In this document: positions 32,093 to 41,624 of the stretch, piece by piece
How the letters are laid out: every line of letters begins with the position of its first letter
Position numbering within the stretch: the stretch's first letter is position 1
NCBI RefSeq assembly: GCF_042434395.1
Contig: NZ_JBHLTP010000003.1
Location: 124,001 to 188,000 of the forward strand
Direction: 5' to 3'
DNA from: Pontibacillus salicampi
GTDB taxonomy: Bacteria; Bacillota; Bacilli; Bacillales; BH030062
Length of the DNA stretch: 64,000 nt
Translations under genes and position numbers: made by a program
Notes under the pieces: model-generated
What the model saw: only the letters and a program-made list of their open reading frames with translations
The model's database searches: none
What the model was told of the DNA's origin: nothing

Positions 32093-33844
32093 ATGAGTAA
32101 TCAAAACATCGTTGTTGTTGGCGGAGGCCTGGCAGGCTTAATGGCTACCATTAAAGCCGCTGAAGCAGGTGTCCATGTCACCTTGTTATCACTTGTACCA
32201 GTGAAGCGATCTCACTCTGTGTGTGCACAAGGTGGAATTAATGGAGCAGTTAATACTAAAGGAGAGGGAGACTCTCCTTGGGAGCACTTTGATGATACAG
32301 TTTACGGTGGAGACTTTTTGGCTAATCAGCCTCCAGTAAAAGCTATGTGTGATGCTGCACCAAGTATAATTCATATGTTAGATCGTATGGGAGTTATGTT
32401 TAATAGAACTCCAGAAGGACTTCTTGATTTTCGCCGTTTCGGTGGAACACAGCACCACCGCACAGCTTATGCTGGTGCAACAACGGGTCAGCAGCTGCTG
32501 TATGCGTTGGACGAGCAGGTACGTAGGCATGAGGTGGCTGGTTTAGTAACGAAATATGAGGGCTGGGAATTCCTTTCTGCTATTACCGATGAAGAAGGTA
32601 TAAGTCGTGGTGTAGTAGCACAGAACTTAAACAGCCACGAGATTAAAGCGTTTCCTGCAGACGCTACTATTATCGCAACTGGCGGACCTGGAATTATATT
32701 TGGTAAATCTACTAACTCAGTTATTAATACAGGCTCCGCTGCATCCGCTCTGTACCAACAAGGGGCAGTATATGCAAACGGGGAATTTATCCAAATTCAC
32801 CCTACAGCCATACCAGGAGACGATAAACTTCGCCTAATGAGTGAATCCGCTCGTGGTGAAGGCGGACGTGTATGGACTTATAAAGATGGCGAGCCTTGGT
32901 ATTTCCTAGAGGAAAAATATCCAGCCTATGGTAACCTGGTTCCGCGTGATATAGCAACTCGAGAAATTTTCGATGTGTGCGTGAATCAAAAGCTAGGAAT
33001 TAATGGAGAGAACATGGTTTACTTAGACCTTTCTCACAAGGATTCTAAAGAGCTGGATGTCAAGCTTGGCGGTATTATTGAAATCTATGAAAAATTTGTC
33101 GGTGATGATCCTCGTAAAGTGCCGATGAAAATATTCCCTGCAGTTCACTATTCTATGGGTGGGTTGTATGTGGACTATGATCAAATGACCACTATACCTG
33201 GAGTGTTTGCAGCAGGGGAATGTGATTATACACAGCATGGCGGTAACCGTCTAGGTGCCAACTCCTTACTATCATCCATCTTTGGTGGGATGGAAGCAGG
33301 GCCAAACGCTGTAAAATATGTGCAAGGTCTAGACCATATTGCAGAAGATATGCACTCTGATTTATTTGACCAGAAGCTTAAGGAAGAGCAAGACAAGTTT
33401 GAAGCAATCATGAAAATGGATGGTAAAGAAAATGCGTATCAAATCCACAAAGAGCTTGGGGAGTGGATGACCGATAATGTTACCGTTGTCCGTAAAAATG
33501 ATAAACTTCAGCAGACCGATGAGAAAATACAAGAGCTACAAGAAAGATTCAAGGATATTAACGTGAATGATACAACTAGATGGAGTAACCAGGGTGCAAT
33601 GTTCATCCGTCAATTAGAGAACATGCTTCATCTAGCACGTGTCATTACAATTGGGGCGTATAACCGAAATGAAAGCCGTGGAGCTCACTATAAACCGGAC
33701 TTTCCTGACCGTAATGATGAAGAATGGCTGAAAACTACAAAAGCTTCGTTTGATCCGGAAACGAACTCACCGGTATTTGAATATGAAGATGTAGATACTT
33801 CCTTAATTGAACCACGGAAGAGAGACTACTCGAAGAGTAAATAG
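32093..33844 (+). CDS. sdhA: Succinate dehydrogenase flavoprotein subunit
   Basis: The 583-residue FAD-linked catalytic subunit that oxidises succinate to fumarate. The N-terminal dinucleotide fold VVVGGGLAGLMATIKAAEAG, the FAD-attachment stretch VKRSHSVCAQGGINGA with histidine, the substrate-binding HPTAIPGDDKL, RGEGGRVWTYKDG and the HYSMGGLYVD and GECDYTQHGGNRLGANSLL signatures are all intact. ATG 32093 matches the usual N-terminus; GTG 32081 is in frame but less likely. Confidence 0.97.
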   Translation: MSNQNIVVVGGGLAGLMATIKAAEAGVHVTLLSLVPVKRSHSVCAQGGINGAVNTKGEGDSPWEHFDDTVYGGDFLANQPPVKAMCDAAPSIIHMLDRMGVMFNRTPEGLLDFRRFGGTQHHRTAYAGATTGQQLLYALDEQVRRHEVAGLVTKYEGWEFLSAITDEEGISRGVVAQNLNSHEIKAFPADATIIATGGPGIIFGKSTNSVINTGSAASALYQQGAVYANGEFIQIHPTAIPGDDKLRLMSESARGEGGRVWTYKDGEPWYFLEEKYPAYGNLVPRDIATREIFDVCVNQKLGINGENMVYLDLSHKDSKELDVKLGGIIEIYEKFVGDDPRKVPMKIFPAVHYSMGGLYVDYDQMTTIPGVFAAGECDYTQHGGNRLGANSLLSSIFGGMEAGPNAVKYVQGLDHIAEDMHSDLFDQKLKEEQDKFEAIMKMDGKENAYQIHKELGEWMTDNVTVVRKNDKLQQTDEKIQELQERFKDINVNDTTRWSNQGAMFIRQLENMLHLARVITIGAYNRNESRGAHYKPDFPDRNDEEWLKTTKASFDPETNSPVFEYEDVDTSLIEPRKRDYSKSK

Positions 33845-33862
33845 TAAAGGGGGTAACAAATA

Positions 33863-34630
33863 ATGAGTGAAGAAAATAACCATATTACACTTATTATTAC
33901 TCGTCAAGATGATCCGGAGTCAGCACCTTATGAAGAAACGTTTCATGTGCCATACAGAAATAACATGAATGTTATCTCTGCCCTAATGGAAATTCGTCGT
34001 AATCCTGTAAATGCTAATGGTCAGGATACAACTCCTGTATATTGGGATATGGGCTGTCTGGAAGAGGTTTGTGGCGCATGCTCCATGGTCATAAACGGAA
34101 AGCCGCGCCAATCCTGTACCGCACTAGTAGACCAGCTAGAGCAGCCAGTTCGATTGGCTCCAATGACAACCTTCCCAGTAACACGTGACCTTGCAGTGGA
34201 TAGAAGTCGTATGTTTGACGCACTTAAACAAGTTAAAGCGTGGGTGCCAATTGATGGAACATACGACCTTGGCCCAGGTCCAAAAATGCCGGAAAACCGC
34301 CGCCAGTGGGCTTATGAGTTATCTAAGTGTATGACTTGTGGTGTATGTTTAGAGGCATGTCCAAATGTGAACAGTAAATCTGATTTCATCGGCCCTGCTG
34401 CCATTTCTCAAGTACGGTTAATGAATGCTCATCCGACTGGTGCGATGAATAAGAATGAGCGACTCGAAGCGTTGATGGATGAGGGAGGCCTCGCAGAGTG
34501 TGGTAACTCTCAAAACTGTGTGCAATCGTGTCCTAAAGGAATTCCTTTAACTGATTCTATTGCATCCATGAACCGGGAAACTACTCTGCACTCCTTTAAG
34601 AGCTTTTTCGGAAGTGACCATAAAGTATAA
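33863..34630 (+). CDS. sdhB: Succinate dehydrogenase iron-sulfur subunit
   Basis: The 255-residue electron-transfer subunit of complex II. The N-terminal ferredoxin domain binds [2Fe-2S] (GCLEEVCGACSM and PRQSC). The C-terminal domain has the cysteine clusters CMTCGVCLEACPN and CGNSQNCVQSCPKGIP for the [4Fe-4S] and third centre. It is 18 bp downstream of sdhA, after AAAGGGGG. A hairpin follows. Confidence 0.97.
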   Translation: MSEENNHITLIITRQDDPESAPYEETFHVPYRNNMNVISALMEIRRNPVNANGQDTTPVYWDMGCLEEVCGACSMVINGKPRQSCTALVDQLEQPVRLAPMTTFPVTRDLAVDRSRMFDALKQVKAWVPIDGTYDLGPGPKMPENRRQWAYELSKCMTCGVCLEACPNVNSKSDFIGPAAISQVRLMNAHPTGAMNKNERLEALMDEGGLAECGNSQNCVQSCPKGIPLTDSIASMNRETTLHSFKSFFGSDHKV

Positions 34631-34657
34631 CCATAAACGATTTACTACGAACATAAT

Positions 34658-34688
34658 AAATCCTAGCACAATCGATGTGCTAGGATTT
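34658..34688 (+). terminator. Hairpin after sdhB
   Basis: Thirteen-base perfect arms AAATCCTAGCACA and TGTGCTAGGATTT around ATCGA. Only a weak T-run (TTTATAT) follows, so termination may be partial or the structure may protect the 3' end. Confidence 0.65.
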
Positions 34689-34731
34689 ATATGTGTCTTG
34701 AGATAACGAGTATAACAGGAGGTAGGATACA

Positions 34732-35202
34732 ATGAAGAAAATATCCTATATAGAAAATATGCAAGAATGGTACGATGGTTTTTCCTTCTACATACCAGTT
34801 AAAGTTAGATTCTCCGAAACTGATATGCTTGGTCATATGAATAATACTGCTCCCTTTGTTTACTTCGAGGAAGCGAGAATAGAATTTCTTAAAAGCTATG
34901 GAACATTTGGGGAAATACATAAGGAAGCAGAGAGTGTTCCTGTTGCTGCCGATCTTCAGTGTGACTTTTTACAACAAGTTTATTTTGATCAAGTACTGAA
35001 GGTTTTTGTCAAAATCCATTACATTGGAAATACATCCTATGACCTTCATTACATGGCAATAAATGAAAAAGAAGAGGTGTGTTTAACAGCTAGGGGGAGA
35101 ATCGTGCAAATAAATCCGAATACAGGGAAGCCTGTCGAAATTCCCCGGGAAATAAAAGAGGCTGCAGCACTAATGGAAGTAGGAAATACCAGCTCTAGTT
35201 GA
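34732..35202 (+). CDS. ysmA: Hotdog-fold acyl-CoA thioesterase (YsmA-like)
   Basis: A 156-residue 4HBT-type thioesterase. It has the family pattern VRFSETDMLGHMNNTAPFVYFEEARIEFLKSYG, with the Asp near residue 33 and the conserved HMNN, and VAADLQCDFLQQVYFDQVLKVFVKIHYIGNTSYDLHY. It should hydrolyse small acyl-CoA thioesters; the exact substrate is unknown. It lies between sdhB and gerE as ysmA does in B. subtilis, but here the ComP/ComA-like pair comes in between. Confidence 0.8.
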   Translation: MKKISYIENMQEWYDGFSFYIPVKVRFSETDMLGHMNNTAPFVYFEEARIEFLKSYGTFGEIHKEAESVPVAADLQCDFLQQVYFDQVLKVFVKIHYIGNTSYDLHYMAINEKEEVCLTARGRIVQINPNTGKPVEIPREIKEAAALMEVGNTSSS

Positions 35203-35271
35203 TAGAGATACGTAGAATATGATTAAATTAACAGTTAGATAAAGAAACAAACACTTAAAAGAGGTACGTGT

Positions 35272-37626
35272 ATGTTCACAGCGAAATCACTTCGTCATAA
35301 TCGACTATTTATATTAATTGGATGTGTGCTTCTTCTGTCTGCCTATTTAATAGGGGTTATTTTAATGTACCCTTATATTGGAATTGATGTGGAGGAGAAT
35401 GCTAGTGGGCAGTGGGTGGTAGAAGGCGTTGCACCTCACAGTTGGTCAGATAAGCATGACATTGAAAAGGGCACCATCGTACAGGCCATTGATGGGAAAT
35501 CACCAGAAGAACATTCTACAGTATTAATGTTTCAAACCATTGAGAAGGCTTCCTCAATCACTTTACTATTAGGGCAGCCAACCACGTTCACAAGGATAGA
35601 GCAGGAGGTCAGTTTAGACCAATGGCTGTTTTATATTATTTTCCCATCCATATTTATGGTTATAATGCTGCTCCTCTCCCTCTTTATTATTTGGCATAAA
35701 CGATATGATGAAGCTGGAAACCGATTGACGCTCTTCTTTCTGGCAATCGGTCTGGCTTACTTGGCAGGAAGCGGCACAGCAAGAGGAGAATATGTTTCGA
35801 CCTTCACCAATACTTTGATGTTCTTACTTACACCAGCGCTGCTGCTTGATTTCATAGACAGTTACTTCAAGACGTTCCGTGAACGGTGGTTTTCAAGGGC
35901 AACCTTTCAGGGTATGAAAGTAATTGCTCTTCTAGCAGCAATAATAGAAGCCTTCTTTTTTTATGTGGAATGGTATCCAAGCTGGTATCCTCAATTAATA
36001 TCAGTATTATTTGTGGCATTCGCCATGACTGCTCTTATTATTGTAGTGAAAGGGTATATATTGTTTCGGAAAACACCATATGCACCTATTCTTCAATACT
36101 TGGTGTATGGTATTTTTGCAGCCTTTATACCATTTACTTTTTTCTCGCTGCTTCCCCAATACATGTTTCAAGTTAACATTGTTTCTGCTGAAATTACTTT
36201 GATCTTTTTATTGGCTTTACCCATTACATTTATCTATCTTATTACAGCTCAGCGGCTGTTCGATATTGACTTTGTAATAGGAAGAGTGAGGTATTATGCG
36301 TACGTTTCTGTAGTGCCCACTAGTTTGTTGCTATTGCTCGTTATGCTGTTAATTGATTTTAATTGGGAAATTCGGCACGTGTTTCAATTGTTTTTCAGTA
36401 TCTGGTTTATGCTAATTGTATTCTTATATGTAAAGGAAATCTTTGACTTTCGCATCCAGCGAAATCTCTTTACAGAAAAGAACAATTACAATCATAGTAT
36501 GCAGCGCTTTGTGCAGGAAATGAAGTCAGAGAAGCATGCAATAGGCCTATTCACCAGACTCCGCAGAGAATTGCTCGATGTAATTGGGGTGGAGATGGTA
36601 CATATCTTCTCGAAAAATACTATCTCTAATTATTTTTGTGTGTATTACTCCATTTCTGAGGAATTGATGAGGGAATGTGAACAACGAATTAAGGAAGAGA
36701 GTGCTGAGGCTGGAACACTTGTGTATTTGAAGAAGCACGAGGGTTACGTGCTAATCGTTGGGCACACAGTTAGTAAAATAACATACCTATATTGTTCTGA
36801 AAAACCAAACAAAACAGTACTGAACTTAGATGAAAAATCTTATCTGCAAACAATGTCCTATAATGCAAATATCGCCTTTGAAAATCTGTTATTGATTGAA
36901 GACTTATTTCAGGAGTTACAGCTGGTGAAAAACGATACACAGCAACACTATCCGATGTGGCTTTCCAGATTATTGTTCTCCTTGTCTGAGAATCAACGCA
37001 AGCAAATTGCAGTAGATCTTCATGATACAGTTCTGCAGGAACAATTATTTCTGTATCGGCAGATGGATGATTTTATTAACCGATATGACTCCACACTACA
37101 AGAAGATGTAGAGGAGAAATTAGTACATTTGAGAGAGCAAATGTTGGACAATATCCATCTTATTCGAGAAACCTGTAACGAGCTTCGTCCACCCTTCTTA
37201 GAAGAAATGGGTCTTGTCCCTTCTCTTGAAAACCTTATTGAGGTTTATCAGCTGCGCTCTAACTTTACGGTTCAATTTGACAGCAGTTATTTTCGTGCTG
37301 AGTTAAATAGTGAATACGTACTTGGTTTGTACAGAATGGTGCAAGAGCTGCTGACAAATGCAATGAAACACTCTGAAGCGAGTAAGGTCATGCTATCGTT
37401 GAAAGAAAATAATGGAGATGTAGAACTGCAATATATTGATAATGGAGTTGGGATGGACATGGAGGCCCCCATTGATTCCTTTGCTCATATGGGTCTATCT
37501 AGTATTGAACAGCGAGTAAACGGTTTAAATGGGGAAATTACCATATATTCAGAGCCAAACGAAGGATTTCAGTTAAACGTTGTGTTGTATCAAGCTGTCA
37601 ATCATGGGGGGAGGAGACCATTATGA
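35272..37626 (+). CDS. ComP-like membrane sensor histidine kinase
   Basis: A 784-residue kinase. One N-terminal helix (about 12-34) is followed by an extracytoplasmic PDZ-like segment (about 38-95, GVAPHSWSDKHDIEKGTIVQAIDGKSPEEH). Around eight more helices span about 115-380. The cytoplasmic part has a DHp helix typical of NarL/ComP kinases, with the phosphoacceptor His at 584 (AVDLHDTVLQ) and the TCNELRPPFLEEMGL motif. The ATPase has the N box (ELLTNAMKH, N696) and G box DNGVGMD (723-729). Layout, length and motifs resemble B. subtilis ComP, the ComX receptor. No comQ or comX is adjacent. It overlaps the regulator by ATGA. Confidence 0.82.
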   Translation: MFTAKSLRHNRLFILIGCVLLLSAYLIGVILMYPYIGIDVEENASGQWVVEGVAPHSWSDKHDIEKGTIVQAIDGKSPEEHSTVLMFQTIEKASSITLLLGQPTTFTRIEQEVSLDQWLFYIIFPSIFMVIMLLLSLFIIWHKRYDEAGNRLTLFFLAIGLAYLAGSGTARGEYVSTFTNTLMFLLTPALLLDFIDSYFKTFRERWFSRATFQGMKVIALLAAIIEAFFFYVEWYPSWYPQLISVLFVAFAMTALIIVVKGYILFRKTPYAPILQYLVYGIFAAFIPFTFFSLLPQYMFQVNIVSAEITLIFLLALPITFIYLITAQRLFDIDFVIGRVRYYAYVSVVPTSLLLLLVMLLIDFNWEIRHVFQLFFSIWFMLIVFLYVKEIFDFRIQRNLFTEKNNYNHSMQRFVQEMKSEKHAIGLFTRLRRELLDVIGVEMVHIFSKNTISNYFCVYYSISEELMRECEQRIKEESAEAGTLVYLKKHEGYVLIVGHTVSKITYLYCSEKPNKTVLNLDEKSYLQTMSYNANIAFENLLLIEDLFQELQLVKNDTQQHYPMWLSRLLFSLSENQRKQIAVDLHDTVLQEQLFLYRQMDDFINRYDSTLQEDVEEKLVHLREQMLDNIHLIRETCNELRPPFLEEMGLVPSLENLIEVYQLRSNFTVQFDSSYFRAELNSEYVLGLYRMVQELLTNAMKHSEASKVMLSLKENNGDVELQYIDNGVGMDMEAPIDSFAHMGLSSIEQRVNGLNGEITIYSEPNEGFQLNVVLYQAVNHGGRRPL

Positions 37627-38285
37627 TTCGTATATTAATTGTTGATGACCATCCAGCTGTCGGGACTGGAACCAAAACACTGCTCGAGCAGGAAGAAGAT
37701 ATGGAAGTGGATGTGATTTCTGATAGCTTAGAGGCAGAGGAGCAAATTAAAGCAAATCAATATGATGTTGTATTACTTGATTTGTATATGCCAGGGCTGA
37801 ATGGAATTGAACTCACAAAACAAATAAGGCTACAATACCCTGATTTAAAAGTTCTTATTTATACTGGATTTGATTTAAATACGCACTTCAATCTGCTTGT
37901 AGAAGCGAATATATCCGGTTTCGTGAGTAAAACCGCGTCTAAAGAACAACTAGTGACGGCAATCCATTGCGCCCTTAGGGAAGAAGTTGTAGTTCCGGTA
38001 CACTTATTTAAACAGTTGAGAAGAGTGGAGGCGAAGGCTAGTCCGCCTTCCTTGGATGATGAACAAGAAACACAAACTAAATCCATATCCTTAAATGAGA
38101 AGGAACAAAGTATTTTAATTGAGGTGTCTAAAGGGCTTACCAATCGGCATATTGCTCAAAACCTACATATGTCTCAACGAAGTGTGGAGTACACCCTAAC
38201 TGGAATCTTTAACAAGTTAGAGGTTCGCTCCAGAACAGAAGCGTTAATGAAAGCAAAGGAGCTTGGACTTATTTCAGAATCGTAA
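37623..38285 (+). CDS. ComA-like NarL-family response regulator
   Basis: A 220-residue regulator: receiver domain (about 1-120) with acidic pair D8/D9, phosphorylation site D53 (VVLLDLYMPG), T81 and K103, and a C-terminal LuxR-type helix-turn-helix (about 148-210) with KGLTNRHIAQNLHMSQRSVEYTLTGIFNKLEVRSRTEA. The RSVEY and IFNKL stretches resemble B. subtilis ComA, as does the opening DDHPAV..GTKTLLE. It overlaps the kinase gene by four bases and should be its partner. Targets are unknown; ComA boxes were not found near it. Confidence 0.82.
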   Translation: MIRILIVDDHPAVGTGTKTLLEQEEDMEVDVISDSLEAEEQIKANQYDVVLLDLYMPGLNGIELTKQIRLQYPDLKVLIYTGFDLNTHFNLLVEANISGFVSKTASKEQLVTAIHCALREEVVVPVHLFKQLRRVEAKASPPSLDDEQETQTKSISLNEKEQSILIEVSKGLTNRHIAQNLHMSQRSVEYTLTGIFNKLEVRSRTEALMKAKELGLISES

Positions 38286-38305
38286 AATGAGGTTCTATAT
38301 CGTGG

Positions 38306-38334
38306 CACAGCAGCGGCGGTTCCTTCATAAGATG
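38306..38334 (+). promoter_or_regulatory. Possible sigma-K promoter before gerE
   Basis: CAC at 38306-38308 and CATAAGATG at 38326-38334, 17 bp apart, approach the sigma-K consensus (AC and CATANNNTA). gerE is sigma-K-dependent in B. subtilis, which is why this site was considered. Confidence 0.35.
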
Positions 38335-38394
38335 TAAAGACTAAATAACTACCCTCGTTTATGCAGCTCTAAGTCAGCAAGGAGGGGTTTACAT

Positions 38395-38619
38395 TTGAAG
38401 GACAAAGACTATAAGCCGAAGCAACTACTGACGAAACGGGAAAAAGAGGTCTTCGAATTGCTAGTGCAGGACAAAACGACTAAAGATATCGCTCAAGAAC
38501 TTTTCATATCTGAAAAAACCGTACGAAACCATATTTCTAACGCTATGCAAAAGCTTGGCGTAAAGGGGCGTTCTCAGGCTGTTGTTGAGCTCCTTCGTAT
38601 GGGGGAACTCAAGTTATAG
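38395..38619 (+). CDS. gerE: Spore coat transcription regulator GerE
   Basis: A 74-residue LuxR/NarL-type DNA-binding protein without a receiver domain, which controls late mother-cell genes for the spore coat. Nearly the whole length is the helix-turn-helix: LLTKREKEVFELLVQDKTTKDIAQELFISEKTVRNHISNAMQKL. It starts with TTG at 38395 after AGGAGGGG. It ends with a short KL tail. The length equals B. subtilis GerE (74). Confidence 0.95.
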   Translation: MKDKDYKPKQLLTKREKEVFELLVQDKTTKDIAQELFISEKTVRNHISNAMQKLGVKGRSQAVVELLRMGELKL

Positions 38620-38624
38620 TTGGA

Positions 38625-38658
38625 GACCGGCTTCTGACGGAAGTCGGTTTCTATCTTT
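38625..38658 (+). terminator. Terminator after gerE
   Basis: GACCGGCTTC and GAAGTCGGTTTC pair with one G-U around TGACG, then CTATCTTTTC. The U-tract is interrupted. Confidence 0.6.
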
Positions 38659-38753
38659 TCCATTAGTATGAACCAAATGGTATGTTCCTTTCTTGCAATT
38701 TTAGTGAAAAACCGTAACAATGAGTATAACTAGTTCAGAAGGAGGAACGTCCT

Positions 38754-39221
38754 TTGGATCATGTAACAACAACAGAAGCATCCATAGCTGATATTGAAAA
38801 AAAATTACGATATATAGCCGGTGACATTAAGCAAAAGGGTAGAGAAATATTACACCATTATCCGATAACCCCTCCTCAATTTGTTGCACTTCAGTGGCTG
38901 TTAGAGTCTGGTGATATGACAATTGGAGAATTATCTAATAAAATGTATCTAGCCTGCAGCACTACAACTGATCTTATTGACCGGATGGAAAATAATGAGT
39001 TAGTTAAACGAATTAGAGATAAAAAAGATAGAAGGGTAGTTCGTATTCATCTACAGACGAAGGGTGAAGCAATTATTCATGAAGTAATTGAGAAACGACA
39101 GGCATACCTAGAACAAGTGTTACGAACTTTCTCTGAGGAACAGGTTTCCTTATTCCGGCAACTGCTGAACGCCATGCATGATGAAATGATGGATCCGCAA
39201 GCCGAAGTTAATACCGATTAA
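38754..39221 (+). CDS. MarR-family transcriptional regulator
   Basis: A 155-residue winged-helix repressor. The helix-turn-helix and wing occupy about 50-105 (MTIGELSNKMYLACSTTTDLIDRMENNELVKRIRDKKDRRVVRIHL), flanked by dimerisation helices. B. subtilis YsmB occupies the same place between gerE and racE. The signal and targets are unknown. It starts with TTG after AAGGAGG. racE follows at 21 bp, so the two are probably co-transcribed. Confidence 0.85.
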   Translation: MDHVTTTEASIADIEKKLRYIAGDIKQKGREILHHYPITPPQFVALQWLLESGDMTIGELSNKMYLACSTTTDLIDRMENNELVKRIRDKKDRRVVRIHLQTKGEAIIHEVIEKRQAYLEQVLRTFSEEQVSLFRQLLNAMHDEMMDPQAEVNTD

Positions 39222-39242
39222 AAGTAAAAGAGGCGATTATTT

Positions 39243-40061
39243 TTGAACCGACCTATTGGCGTCATAGATTCGGGAGTAGGTGGCATGACGGTTGCTAGAG
39301 AGTTAATGAGACAGCTTCCTAACGAAGAACTGATATATGTTGGCGATACGTTACGTTGTCCTTATGGCCCAAGACCCGAACAAGAAGTAAGAGAATTCAC
39401 ATGGCAAATGGTAAACTTCCTATTAACCAAGCATATTAAAATGCTAGTAATAGCGTGTAATACAGCGACAGCCTTTACATTGGAAGAGCTTAAGAAGGAG
39501 CTGGATATCCCTGTTATCGGTGTCATTCAACCGGGGGCACGAGCGGCTATTAAATCCACTAAAAATCTACATATTGGCGTTATAGGAACTGAAGGCACCA
39601 TATCGAGCAGAGCATATACGGATGCGCTTCAGCACATTAATGCTCATATACATGTGAACAGCTTAGCCTGCCCACCTTTTGTGCCGCTTGTAGAGCAGGG
39701 GATACTATCAGGGCCGCGGGCAAAACATGTTGTGAGCGAAACTCTTCAGCCAATGAAGGAATCCAATCACATTGATACACTGATACTTGGGTGTACCCAT
39801 TACCCATTGCTGGAGGATACGATTCAGGAAGTAATGGGCGATCAAATAACTATCATATGTTCTGGAGATGAAACAGCTCGTGAAGTGAGCGTTATTCTAG
39901 ACTACTATAATTCATTATACGAAGGCGAGCGTGTTCCAGAGCACCACTTTTACGCAACAGGAGATAAGGACCTATTTGAACAAGTGGCAAATGATTGGTT
40001 TGATGAACCAATTTTCAACATACGCTTGCTTGATTTGGAAGGTATCAATACCCATAATTAA
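39243..40061 (+). CDS. racE: Glutamate racemase
   Basis: A 272-residue cofactor-independent racemase that makes D-glutamate for peptidoglycan. The two catalytic cysteines are in VIACNTATA (about Cys74) and LGCTHYPLL (about Cys185); the N-terminal IDSGVGGMT (D9) and PYGPR motifs are intact. It starts with TTG at 39243. A terminator overlaps its stop region. Confidence 0.95.
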   Translation: MNRPIGVIDSGVGGMTVARELMRQLPNEELIYVGDTLRCPYGPRPEQEVREFTWQMVNFLLTKHIKMLVIACNTATAFTLEELKKELDIPVIGVIQPGARAAIKSTKNLHIGVIGTEGTISSRAYTDALQHINAHIHVNSLACPPFVPLVEQGILSGPRAKHVVSETLQPMKESNHIDTLILGCTHYPLLEDTIQEVMGDQITIICSGDETAREVSVILDYYNSLYEGERVPEHHFYATGDKDLFEQVANDWFDEPIFNIRLLDLEGINTHN

Positions 40062-40092
40062 AGCCCGGCATGTTTTATGCCGGCTTTTTTAT
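40061..40092 (+). terminator. Terminator after racE
   Basis: AGCCCGGCAT and ATGCCGGCT pair with one bulged C around GTTTT, then T7. Confidence 0.88.
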
Positions 40093-40330
40093 GTGTTTAG
40101 AAGGACTACATTGGCGATCAGCTTAATTTAAGTATGAATTCTAGCTGTGGATGAGTGTGATGTTTGAGCTAATCTATATTTAAAAGTGGTAAATCGTCCG
40201 TATGAGCAAGTGGGCGGTGCTGTTTTCATTATCCTTTCTCCCTTCCCTGCAAAAATAATCTATCCCATGGTCTAAAACTATAAAAGAGCTCGTATATATG
40301 GTAGTACAAACCATCATAGGAGGGGAAAAC

Positions 40331-41416
40331 ATGCGAAAGCGTGCTTTATCGTTTATAGGAATAGCTTTTAGTGCGGTACTTTTATCAGGGTGTGTGTTCC
40401 AGGGTGAGCAGACACTGGAAGAAATGGACGCTCCTCAAGACGAGACAACCAATGAAGCAGTAAATGAAGATAAGAATTCTGAGGCCTCTTCCAAATCTGA
40501 ACAAGGGCAGGCAGAAGAGGAAGTAGTTTCAGAAACCATAGATAGACAATTATACTTATTAGATCAAAATGGAATGGTGGTGCCTCGATCCGTTCCATTA
40601 CCGAAAACGGACTCCAATGAAGTAGCGAAGCAGGCGCTAGAGTTTTTAGTAAAAGGCGGGCCTGTTACAGAAGTACTCCCTAATGGCTTCCAAGCTGTTC
40701 TTCCTGCTGGAACCCAAATTAACGGGTTGAATTTAAAAGAAGATGGAACACTAGTGGTGGATGTTTCTAAAGAATTTGCTGAGTATCGACCGGAAGATGA
40801 ATTGAAAATACTCCAATCGATGACTTATACGCTTACTCAATTTGATAATGTAAAGAAGGTCATGCTGCAAATAAATGGTCATGCTACAGAGGAAATGCCA
40901 GTTAATGGTACTCCAATGAAGGATGGATATTCTCGGGCAAACGGTATCAATATTCATGTGGGAGATGTCATGGATTTAACGGATAGTAAATCGGTAACAG
41001 TTTATTATCCATCTCAGCATGATGAGCATTTTTATTATGTACCAGTCACAAAACGCATGGATGTTGTGGAAGGGGAAGAATATAAAGCAGTGGTCCAATC
41101 ATTAGTGAATGGCCCTTCGTATGATTTAAATCTATTAAGTGTTTTTAACGAAGGGGTAGAGCTGTTAGAAAATCCGGAATACAAAGATGGAGTGCTCACC
41201 TTAACTTTTAATGAGCATATTCTAAATAATTTCGAGGATCAATCAATTCTCTCCCAAAAGGTGATGGATTCCCTGGTGCTATCTTTGACAGAGCAGGATG
41301 GTGTAGAGGCGGTGGATGTGAAGGTAGAGAATAACGATCAAGTATATACGGAGCAAGGAGCAGTATTATCGAAACCTGTGTCCAGGCCTGATATGGTTAA
41401 TACTGGTAGTTTTTAA
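40331..41416 (+). CDS. gerM: Germination/sporulation lipoprotein GerM
   Basis: A 361-residue lipoprotein: basic start MRKRAL, hydrophobic helix, lipobox LSGC with Cys at about 21, an acidic linker to about 75, then two GerMN domains (about 80-200 and 215-345) of the type GTLVVDVSKEFAEY...LTQFDNVKKVMLQING and GVLTLTFNEHILNN...LTEQDGVEAVDVKVEN. GerM takes part in spore envelope assembly and germination in B. subtilis. AGGAGGGG precedes ATG 40331. It lies between racE and rph, the B. subtilis order. Confidence 0.93.
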   Translation: MRKRALSFIGIAFSAVLLSGCVFQGEQTLEEMDAPQDETTNEAVNEDKNSEASSKSEQGQAEEEVVSETIDRQLYLLDQNGMVVPRSVPLPKTDSNEVAKQALEFLVKGGPVTEVLPNGFQAVLPAGTQINGLNLKEDGTLVVDVSKEFAEYRPEDELKILQSMTYTLTQFDNVKKVMLQINGHATEEMPVNGTPMKDGYSRANGINIHVGDVMDLTDSKSVTVYYPSQHDEHFYYVPVTKRMDVVEGEEYKAVVQSLVNGPSYDLNLLSVFNEGVELLENPEYKDGVLTLTFNEHILNNFEDQSILSQKVMDSLVLSLTEQDGVEAVDVKVENNDQVYTEQGAVLSKPVSRPDMVNTGSF

Positions 41417-41443
41417 ACGAGGAAAAGATAACATACTACGGAT

Positions 41444-41479
41444 AAAGAGGCTAGAATATAATAGCCTCTTTCCTTTTTT
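41444..41479 (+). terminator. Terminator after gerM
   Basis: AAAGAGGCTA and TAGCCTCTTT pair around an eight-base loop, followed by CCTTTTTT. Confidence 0.85.
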
Positions 41480-41624
41480 GTTACTAGAAGAGTACATGTA
41501 TGGATGGAACCAAGGTCTGTTCGGAGACAGGCTATTTTTCACATGTAGATAAAGTAGTTCTATTTAAACTTTTGTTCAAAAATATGTTACGATGAGCAAG
41601 GATATGATGAAGGAGGAGCAAGTC

